Under the pieces are notes generated by a model. The model did not search any database. It was given only the letters and a program-made list of their open reading frames with translations, and was not told the DNA's origin. The translations under genes were made by a program, and so were the position numbers. 5,653 bases of DNA from positions 1 to 5,653 of the forward strand of contig DFYV01000041.1 in assembly GCA_002383425.1 (NCBI GenBank). The letters are read 5' to 3'. Positions 1 to 5,653 of the stretch are shown here, piece after piece. Each line of letters begins with the position of its first letter. Within the stretch, counting starts at the first letter, position 1. This stretch comes from Bacteroidales bacterium UBA4073. GTDB lineage: Bacteria; Bacteroidota; Bacteroidia; Bacteroidales; Tenuifilaceae.

Positions 1-161
1 TCCTTAACATCACTAACCTGCACATTGGCAGTAATTGGTTGTTTTAGGGTAGATGTTGTGAACTCCTTTTCCCAATCCTGTTCACACCCCGCCATGGTAA
101 GTACAATACTTACCAGAAATAATGAGGGTATGAATCGATATAACCTTTTTAACATTTTCAT
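1..161 (-). CDS. N-terminal part of a lipoprotein (partial, runs off the left edge)
   Basis: Only the first 53 codons lie in the window; the frame is open to position 1. The protein begins MKMLKRLYRF, has a hydrophobic stretch to about residue 24, and a lipobox TMAGC with the lipidated cysteine at residue 26. The residues after it, EQDWEKEF, are acid-rich, which in Bacteroidota is typical of lipoproteins exported to the cell surface. The start at 161 is chosen because it gives a complete signal peptide and has an AGGA four bases upstream; a second ATG two codons later is possible. The gene starts 23 bases after the preceding stop with no terminator between, so it is the fourth gene of the susCD operon. 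Its position suggests a surface auxiliary protein like SusE/SusF or a surface binding protein, but an enzyme is equally possible because the functional domain is not visible. Confidence 0.85.
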   Translation of the reverse strand, partial: MKMLKRLYRFIPSLFLVSIVLTMAGCEQDWEKEFTTSTLKQPITANVQVSDVK

Positions 162-184
162 ATTTTCCTGTTTTAAAAGTTAAA

Positions 185-1051
185 CTACTTCTTGGTAAGT
201 ACTGTACCAGCTTTAAAAATATTATACCAACCTAAGGATGAAGTTCCTGCAGCATCGGAGTACACTTCTGAACCGAATTCATCCTGAATTGTCATTGACT
301 GCTTATCGGCAGCTATTGTAACAGTAATGTGACCGCCTTGTGGTATTTTAGTTGCGCCATCGGGTCCGTAATAACCCTCTAACCGTATTAATGGGTATGA
401 TGATGATGTAGCAATAACCTGCTTCACAGGGATTTGTATTTCGGACATTTCATCGTTAACAATACCGAATACATCCTCGCTAGTTCCATTGAGCACAAGG
501 TTTTCAAACCACACCTTATGCACATCGGAGGCGTCCTTTTTAACAACAATATCCCATTGTGATGCTCCGCCAAAATAGCTATCACCATTAGCTGTATAGG
601 CACCCAAAATTGGGGTGAGTGGATGGTCCAAATCGTTAATGGTTACCTTACAAGTATTTTGAGCACCAATGGTAACTGACGATTGAGTCAGAGTTATGGA
701 GAAATCCAAATCGCCGGTATATAAACCCGGTTTATCAACTATTTCAATTTCAATATTGCGAACCCTGTGTTCAGCATCAAAACTAAGAGTTGCGTTAGGA
801 TCGACCAGCTTGTAGTTTGAATCTAAAACCGCCTTACCATCAGTAACAGTGTAACTAACAGTATCAGAAATACCGTTCAGTGATGCCAGGCTAACAGGTA
901 TAGTTACTATGCCTTCATCTTCATCAAAAGAAGCAGAAGTTACATCAAATTTAACGAAAGCATCGGCATCGTCAAACTTTGGCAATTCATTTTTATCACA
1001 AGCTGTAAAAAGAACTGCCAATATCGAAATAAAATAAAAAATCCTTTTCAT
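185..1051 (-). CDS. Calx-beta-type surface lipoprotein in the SusE/SusF position
   Basis: This is a predicted outer-membrane lipoprotein of 288 residues. The start at 1051 gives MKRIFYFISILAVLFTAC, a short signal peptide with lipidated Cys18; an in-frame extension upstream to 1108 lies inside the susD coding region and would bury this signal, so I reject it. After the cysteine come acidic residues (DKNE, FDDAD), consistent with surface export. Residues about 31-143 look like a Calx-beta or similar immunoglobulin-like beta sandwich: alternating strands around FDEDEGIVTIPVSL, then the closing CKVTINDLDH. Residues about 146-288 form a second beta-rich domain beginning ILGAYTANGDSYFGG, which I recognise only as a type common beside SusCD pairs. 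There is no catalytic motif. It follows susD by 13 bases and so is co-transcribed with it. It probably helps bind or gate the substrate at the cell surface; the ligand is unknown. The Calx-beta assignment is by pattern, not a profile search. Confidence 0.85.
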   Translation of the reverse strand: MKRIFYFISILAVLFTACDKNELPKFDDADAFVKFDVTSASFDEDEGIVTIPVSLASLNGISDTVSYTVTDGKAVLDSNYKLVDPNATLSFDAEHRVRNIEIEIVDKPGLYTGDLDFSITLTQSSVTIGAQNTCKVTINDLDHPLTPILGAYTANGDSYFGGASQWDIVVKKDASDVHKVWFENLVLNGTSEDVFGIVNDEMSEIQIPVKQVIATSSSYPLIRLEGYYGPDGATKIPQGGHITVTIAADKQSMTIQDEFGSEVYSDAAGTSSLGWYNIFKAGTVLTKK

Positions 1052-1064
1052 ATTTAGCCAAGTT

Positions 1065-2507
1065 TTAGTAGTAACCTTCATTTTGAACAAGATTAGGATT
1101 TGCATCAATCTCGCTGTTTGATATTGGTAGAGCCCATCTGTAATCGGGGAAAGGTATATTCTGGTTTTCCTTATTGGTTGCGGTATAGTCTATACGAACC
1201 ATTGGTCGTTGTGTTCTTGCATAATCGAACCACAAATGGCCTTCAAATGCGAGCTCTTTACGCCGTTCAGTAAATATATCGTCCAAAGTAACACCGGTAT
1301 AAGGGGTTTCACCACGGTTCACCACTACTGCATTAATATCATCAAGAGCGTTTCTACCTGCAACAGAAGCACCATTAGCAATGGCTTCGGCTCTATTCAG
1401 ATACATCTCCGATAAGCGAATTACAATAACATTATTCAAATCGGGAGTTGCTTTTCCCTTACCTGGGTACTTGAGTGTCCAGTACAAGTTGGGAACATCG
1501 CTAACACCTCTAAATAGTTCACCGCGAACATCCTCAGGATCATAAAGGTTAACAAGATCATTGCTGGCTGCAACATCGGCATAACCATCGGGGCTTGTCA
1601 TGTAGGCAGGCCCTTCCCAGTAGCCATCGTACGAATTAGCCTTATCGCCATAAATTTCAAATATTACTTCACCTGTTGATGGTACATCCTGGCCCCAAAC
1701 ATCCTTATACTCTTCTTTGGTCCAAAGCCTGAATTTACTATTGTTAATCACTTTAGTGGCGTAATCGGCAGCATTTTGCCATTCCCCCATGTACAGGTAA
1801 ACCCTGCTAAGCAGTGCCTGTACTGCAGGTTTAGTAGCATAGGCATAAGGGTCTATTCCACCCAGTCGTTGATAATCGTCGCTCATTAATGAATCTGCTT
1901 CCAATAAATCGGTAACAATGTAATTGTAAACATCAACAACCTTGTCACGTGGTGGCTTACCAGCAGGATCGGTATGAAATACGTAAGGTACGCCGGGTAA
2001 ATCGGGATCTGAGGTTTTGGCATAAGTATAAGGCTGTGCGTAAAGCCTAACTAAATCGAAATGGGAAAGAGCTCTAAGGAAAAGACACTCGGCTTTTAAA
2101 TTATCAACCTGCTGTTGGGTTATACCGCCAACACCAGCTTTCCCTTCAAGATTGTCCATTACATTATTAGCTGCGGAAATAACGTAGTAAGCAAACCCCC
2201 ATAAACCCGAAGTTGCACTGGCAGAATAGCTAAGCTCATAGGGTGTAGTATAACGGCCGGAGGTATATTGCGATTGAGTAGGCCGTTTTCCATTGCCCGA
2301 ACGGAGTTCAGCATCAAGGACAAAACCTGGCCCATACCAAGTTGTGCTTGCAAGCGGGCCATACGCGCCTGCCACAGCTTTATTTAGGCCATCAAAAGTT
2401 GATAGCGTTATTTCAGTACTCTGAGAAAGTTTTGGTTCCTCAACCAAAAAGTCCTCACAACTTGCCAGTAGGAGTACTCCGAATAAACCGATTATTACTT
2501 TTTTCAT
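1065..2507 (-). CDS. SusD/RagB-family nutrient-binding outer-membrane lipoprotein
   Basis: This is the 480-residue partner of the adjacent SusC, at the short end of or within the usual SusD range. MKKVIIGLFGVLLLASC is a signal peptide with lipidated Cys17, followed by EDFLVEEP, matching the typical SusD start CxDFL..xP. The N-terminal SusD-like helical region includes LKAECLFLRALSHFDLVRLY (residues 137-156), a hallmark helix, and a TPR-like pair around AVQALLSRVYLYMGEW (228-243). The C-terminal SusD_RagB region has IRLSEMYLNRAEA (363-375), ERRKELAFEGHLWFDYAR (414-431) and a closing LPI...NPNLVQN.GY. The family sits on the cell surface as a hinged lid over the SusC barrel, capturing ligand for import. 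The start at 2507 is preferred for its compact signal peptide; an ATG three codons upstream (2516) also keeps the lipobox. It begins 20 bases after the susC stop. The particular ligand cannot be told from sequence. Confidence 0.96.
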   Translation of the reverse strand: MKKVIIGLFGVLLLASCEDFLVEEPKLSQSTEITLSTFDGLNKAVAGAYGPLASTTWYGPGFVLDAELRSGNGKRPTQSQYTSGRYTTPYELSYSASATSGLWGFAYYVISAANNVMDNLEGKAGVGGITQQQVDNLKAECLFLRALSHFDLVRLYAQPYTYAKTSDPDLPGVPYVFHTDPAGKPPRDKVVDVYNYIVTDLLEADSLMSDDYQRLGGIDPYAYATKPAVQALLSRVYLYMGEWQNAADYATKVINNSKFRLWTKEEYKDVWGQDVPSTGEVIFEIYGDKANSYDGYWEGPAYMTSPDGYADVAASNDLVNLYDPEDVRGELFRGVSDVPNLYWTLKYPGKGKATPDLNNVIVIRLSEMYLNRAEAIANGASVAGRNALDDINAVVVNRGETPYTGVTLDDIFTERRKELAFEGHLWFDYARTQRPMVRIDYTATNKENQNIPFPDYRWALPISNSEIDANPNLVQNEGYY

Positions 2508-2527
2508 AGTTTGCATCAATTTGAAAA

Positions 2528-5527
2528 TTAAAATGAAATTTCGATTCCACCAACAATTGACTTGGTCATAGGATAAATGCCGAATCCCATACCTTCAACT
2601 CCTCTTTCAGGATCCCAAAAGTCAACATCATGGAATGTATATAGGTTATAACCGCTGAGGTAAACCCGTGCAGTGGATAGCTTTACTTTTTCAACCCAGG
2701 TCTTGGGTAAAGTGTATGAAAGGGTTATATCCTTTATACGCAGGAAATCGCCCTTTTGCAGGTAACGTGATGAGGATGCACTATACGAATTGGATGTATT
2801 ACCGGCATAGGGTATAGGATTAACCCCTGTATCACCAACATTCTTCCAGTAATTCAACAGCGAAGCATTTTGGTTCATCGACATTTGATTACCATCGGAC
2901 ATCAAGTAACGGCTTTCAAAGATTCCCACATAGTTACCGCCCTTAAATTCGAAGAAGGCGCTTAACGATAGTCCTTTCCATGAAACCATGGTATTAAAAC
3001 CACCAGTAAATTTTGGTTCAGGACTACCTTTGTAAACCCTGCGTGCCAAATTAAAATTACTGGTTAAGTTTCCATTGGCATCGTACCACAAAGCTTCACC
3101 ATTTGTGGGGTTAACACCATAGTAATCATAAACGTAAAATTGGTAGAACGACTCATCAACAACATGTCTTAGACGGCTATCTAGACTACCATTAACGACA
3201 GCGGTTAAAAATTCTTCACCTCCTAAATCAAGAATTTTGGAACGGTTAAATGCAATGTTGAAACCTGCATTCCAAATAATATCATTACTTCTAATGATGT
3301 CGCCGTTTAGTTGAATTTCAAGTCCTTTATTTTCCAGTGAACCAATATTCATGAAGTTAGTAGAAAAGCCTGTGGTTTGGGGTACCTTTTTGTCCAAAAG
3401 CATATCCTCCGTTTTTCTCTGGTAAACATCTATGGAACCTGAGATTCTGTTCTTCAAGAAAGCAAAATCTAAACCGCCATTTATGGTTTTATTTGTTTCC
3501 CATGTTAAATCGGGGTTGCTTGGACGAGAAGGCAACATGCCATTAAAGCCATTGTAAACAGTACTTGCGTAAACCCCATAAGCTCGATAAGCAGGTATAT
3601 TGTTATTACCATTAACACCGTAGCTAGCCCTAACTTTCAGTAAATCGATGAAATCGAAACCTTTCATAAACTCTTCGCTCGAAATATTCCACGATAGGCC
3701 AACTGACCAAAACGTACCCCAGGTATTATTTTGGCCAAAGAGTGAACTACCATCAGCACGTAATGAAGAGGATAGGAAGTATTTACCTTTAAAATTGTAC
3801 TCCAGTATTCCAAAATAAGATAACAACGTTCTGGTTTCTAAATAGTAATCTGTTTCGTCAGAAGCAGGCGTACTTGTTGTGGGATATGGGATATTAGGGT
3901 CAACATCGGGTGAGTAAATGTACATGTAGTTGTAATCTCTTTTCATAGCTTCCTGCCCGGCAAGTACCTTTAAGAAGTGTGATTCATTAAAAGTATTGCT
4001 GTAAGTAATGGTATTTGAAGTGGTTAGCTGTACATACTGGTTTCTGGAAGTTTGCAAAGTACCTGTGGTCCATCCCCAACTTGACAATGGGCTCCAATAC
4101 CTACGACCTTCACCAAATGTGGTTTCCAAGCCATTAGTGGTTTTAATGGAAAGGTTTTTAATGGGTTTCCATTCTAAGTAAATACTTGAAATGGTTCGGT
4201 ACTGTTTTTCCCACTGATCATCATATTCAGCAGTAGCCCTTGGATTTGTGCGGCTATTCTCAGGAATATTGATATTATGAGTACCATCGGCATTGTACTT
4301 TGGGGTCCATGGTAAAATTGTCATGCCCGCAAAAATAGGGTTAGCGTAATACAAGGCCTGCATAGGTACATCGTTTGCATCGGTATAGGCTAAGTTAATA
4401 TGAGCTCCGGTGGTTAAGGTCTTAGTCAACTTATAATCAGCATTGATACGGCCAGTTACTTTAGTATAATCAATCCCATAAAAAACACCCTGAGTTTTTT
4501 GATAAGCCAATGAATTGTAATAAGCCCCTTTGTTATTACCACCAGTTGCATTTACTTCAATTTCCTGGTTTAAACCGGGGCGAGTAAAATGAGCCATCCA
4601 GTTGGTTTGCGGTAAAGCAAGCAATGAATTGGGCCTGTAGTATGGGCCAGTTGGGTCATCGGGATCCAAACCAGCATTAACTATGGCAGTTCTTTGGTAC
4701 TCCAGAAGTTGTTGCCCATTCATAACTTTGTAATCATTGTCATTTGCAAGGGCTGAAGCGCCATACTTAGCTCGAATGTTAAATTTCGCATCACCTTCTT
4801 TACCGCTTTTTGTAGTTACAAGTACTACTCCATTAGCAGCACGTGAACCATAAACGGATGCAGCTGCTGCATCTTTCAACACGGTTATTGACTCAATATC
4901 GCTGGGATTTATTAAAGCAATGGCATTACCTGTGTTGGTAAAAAATGATTGGTCACCGGTCATAACAGGAATTCCATCAACAACCCATAGAGGCTCATTA
5001 CCCGCATTAATTGAAGAAATACCTCTAATTCGGATATTCATGTTGGCCCCGGGTTGCCCTGAAGAAGAAGTAACCTGAACACCAGCAAGTTTACCGGCAA
5101 GAATTTTATCTACAGAAGTAGTAGGTACATCAGTTAATGTTGTTCCCTTTACTTGCGTTACAGAACCAGTTTTTGCTTCTGCCTTAACAACTCCATACGC
5201 AACAACTATTACCTCCTCCATCTGAACAGCTTCGGGTTGCATTACCACGTCCACCACCGAACGGCCGGCAATGGCAACATCCTGGGTGGCATACCCCACA
5301 AAGCTAAAGGTGAGGGTTTGAGCATCGGCGGGTACGTTAAGCTCGTACTTACCATCCACGTTGGTGGTAATACCAATTGTAGTACCCTGTACAAAAACTG
5401 AAACACCCGGCATGGGCATTCCATCCTCGGAACTGGTAACCGTTCCGGTAATCCTTACCGTTTGCGCCTGAACCATCGTTATCCCGGCCAGTAGCAAACC
5501 TGCAAGAAAAACGCTTAGTTTTTTCAT
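2528..5527 (-). CDS. SusC/RagA-family TonB-dependent outer-membrane transporter
   Basis: This is a full-length 999-residue SusC-type transporter, normal for the family. A Sec signal peptide (MKKLSVFLAG... cut after about Ala21, TMVQA/QTV) is followed by a carboxypeptidase-regulatory-like beta-sandwich domain (about 25-98, with GMPMPGVSVFVQGTTIG and DGKYELNVP). A TonB-box-like EEVIVVAYG lies at 104-112, then the plug (about 115-240) with the SusC signature RIRGISSINAGNEPLWVVDG and DIESITVLKDAAAASVYGSR. The rest is the beta barrel, with the late motifs LRIKDITLSYTLP (929 on) and FWDPE (970-974), ending in GGIEISF with the terminal aromatic residue expected of outer-membrane barrels. Together with SusD it would import a ligand using TonB/ExbBD energy. 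There is no N-terminal STN domain, so it is not the kind that signals through an anti-sigma factor. It is the first gene of the operon. The first 102 codons are distinctly more GC-rich than the rest. The substrate is unknown. Confidence 0.97.
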   Translation of the reverse strand: MKKLSVFLAGLLLAGITMVQAQTVRITGTVTSSEDGMPMPGVSVFVQGTTIGITTNVDGKYELNVPADAQTLTFSFVGYATQDVAIAGRSVVDVVMQPEAVQMEEVIVVAYGVVKAEAKTGSVTQVKGTTLTDVPTTSVDKILAGKLAGVQVTSSSGQPGANMNIRIRGISSINAGNEPLWVVDGIPVMTGDQSFFTNTGNAIALINPSDIESITVLKDAAAASVYGSRAANGVVLVTTKSGKEGDAKFNIRAKYGASALANDNDYKVMNGQQLLEYQRTAIVNAGLDPDDPTGPYYRPNSLLALPQTNWMAHFTRPGLNQEIEVNATGGNNKGAYYNSLAYQKTQGVFYGIDYTKVTGRINADYKLTKTLTTGAHINLAYTDANDVPMQALYYANPIFAGMTILPWTPKYNADGTHNINIPENSRTNPRATAEYDDQWEKQYRTISSIYLEWKPIKNLSIKTTNGLETTFGEGRRYWSPLSSWGWTTGTLQTSRNQYVQLTTSNTITYSNTFNESHFLKVLAGQEAMKRDYNYMYIYSPDVDPNIPYPTTSTPASDETDYYLETRTLLSYFGILEYNFKGKYFLSSSLRADGSSLFGQNNTWGTFWSVGLSWNISSEEFMKGFDFIDLLKVRASYGVNGNNNIPAYRAYGVYASTVYNGFNGMLPSRPSNPDLTWETNKTINGGLDFAFLKNRISGSIDVYQRKTEDMLLDKKVPQTTGFSTNFMNIGSLENKGLEIQLNGDIIRSNDIIWNAGFNIAFNRSKILDLGGEEFLTAVVNGSLDSRLRHVVDESFYQFYVYDYYGVNPTNGEALWYDANGNLTSNFNLARRVYKGSPEPKFTGGFNTMVSWKGLSLSAFFEFKGGNYVGIFESRYLMSDGNQMSMNQNASLLNYWKNVGDTGVNPIPYAGNTSNSYSASSSRYLQKGDFLRIKDITLSYTLPKTWVEKVKLSTARVYLSGYNLYTFHDVDFWDPERGVEGMGFGIYPMTKSIVGGIEISF

Positions 5528-5575
5528 AGAACAAGTTTTAGGTTTACAATAATGGTTTGTTTACTATTTCCGCTG

Positions 5576-5606
5576 CTAATATAAATAACACTTTTTATAA
5601 ATGCAA
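5576..5606 (-). promoter_or_regulatory. Candidate Bacteroidota-type promoter for the operon
   Basis: On the minus strand a TTG (5606-5604) is followed after 20 bases by TATATTAG (5583-5576). This resembles the Bacteroidota housekeeping promoter, a -33 TTTG/TTG element and a -7 TAnnTTTG element about 19-21 bases apart; the -7 element matches five of its six fixed positions (A in place of the third T). Transcription would then begin near 5570, giving a leader of about 43 bases before the susC ATG at 5527. The DNA is AT-rich, so a chance match is quite possible. Confidence 0.35.
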
Positions 5607-5612
5607 GCATTT
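5599..5612. repeat. Short palindrome AAATGC-AA-GCATTT, possible operator
   Basis: The two perfect 6-base arms are separated by two bases. Its centre coincides with the TTG of the candidate -33 element, so a dimeric regulator bound here would compete with or contact RNA polymerase. It may be chance in AT-rich DNA, and no regulator is encoded in the window to match it. Confidence 0.35.
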
Positions 5613-5620
5613 TCAATATA

Positions 5621-5644
5621 ATTTCTTAACATAAGAAATGTTAA
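5621..5644. repeat. Two overlapping inverted repeats upstream of the candidate promoter
   Basis: One repeat is ATTTCTTA (5621-5628) with TAAGAAAT (5632-5639), perfect 8-base arms around a 3-base loop. The other is TTAACAT (5626-5632) with ATGTTAA (5638-5644), perfect 7-base arms around a 5-base loop. They share bases, so only one could form at a time. Neither is followed by a T-run on either strand, so they do not look like intrinsic terminators. Being about 15-40 bases upstream of the candidate -33 element, they are placed where an activator could bind. The function is not known. Confidence 0.4.
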
Positions 5645-5653
5645 AAACGAGGG

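Noticed and set aside
1052..1108. A 19-codon N-terminal extension of the Calx-beta lipoprotein, starting at 1108 with MMQILILFKM.
   Set aside because: It lies wholly within or just after the 3' end of susD and would place extra residues before a well-formed lipoprotein signal peptide; the start at 1051 is better.
1209..1415. A 68-codon plus-strand frame opposite susD.
   Set aside because: It is antisense to a conserved SusD C-terminal region and shows no domain or signal peptide; it is a shadow frame.
2159..2362. A 67-codon minus-strand frame within susD.
   Set aside because: It is out of frame with clear SusD coding sequence and has no recognisable features; it is not evidence of a frameshift because the SusD frame is intact.
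2508..2519. Earlier starts for SusD, a TTG at 2519 and an ATG at 2516.
   Set aside because: They add only three or four residues before MKK. The ATG at 2516 cannot be excluded, but MKK with Cys17 is the more typical signal peptide.
5140..5527. An STN domain in SusC that would imply sigma/anti-sigma signalling.
   Set aside because: The carboxypeptidase-regulatory-like domain begins within a few residues of the signal-peptide cleavage site, leaving no room for an STN domain.
5153..5534. Several 60-82 codon frames on both strands over the susC 5' end.
   Set aside because: They overlap a strongly conserved signal peptide and carboxypeptidase-regulatory-like domain. Their number reflects the higher GC of this stretch, which has fewer chance stop codons.
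5621..5644. An intrinsic terminator of a gene lying to the right of the window.
   Set aside because: Stems are AT-only apart from one or two pairs, and neither strand has a T-run after the hairpin.

Overview
The window is a SusC/SusD-type outer-membrane nutrient-uptake operon from a member of the Bacteroidota, most likely a Bacteroidales-like bacterium. The evidence is a canonical SusC plus SusD pair, lipoproteins with acidic residues directly after the lipidated cysteine, AT-rich intergenic DNA (most sampled coding DNA is about 37-43% GC by hand count), and starts that mostly lack Shine-Dalgarno sequences. No species can be named from the sequence alone.

All four supported genes lie on the minus strand and are read from right to left. 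At 5528-5653 there is a short AT-rich leader with a candidate Bacteroidota promoter and three short inverted repeats. It is followed by a 999-residue SusC-like TonB-dependent transporter (5527-2528), a 480-residue SusD-like lipoprotein (2507-1065), a 288-residue Calx-beta-type lipoprotein (1051-185), and the first 53 codons of another lipoprotein that runs off the left edge (161-1). The gaps between genes are only 20, 13 and 23 bases and hold no terminator, so the four genes should be one transcript that continues beyond position 1.

By family knowledge, SusC forms a TonB-driven barrel in the outer membrane and SusD is a hinged lid that holds ligand over it. The two downstream lipoproteins occupy the SusE/SusF position and probably sit on the cell surface as auxiliary binding or lid-associated proteins. 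No enzyme, regulator or sigma/anti-sigma gene is present, so the substrate cannot be read from this window. SusC lacks the N-terminal STN signalling domain, which argues against direct sigma/anti-sigma control through this transporter.

The most unusual sequence feature is a compositional step inside susC. The first 102 codons (signal peptide and carboxypeptidase-regulatory-like domain) are about 52% GC, and the following DNA falls to about 38-43%, with the step at the domain boundary. I found no clearly undescribed system; the locus is a recognisable SusCD importer with a few points worth checking.
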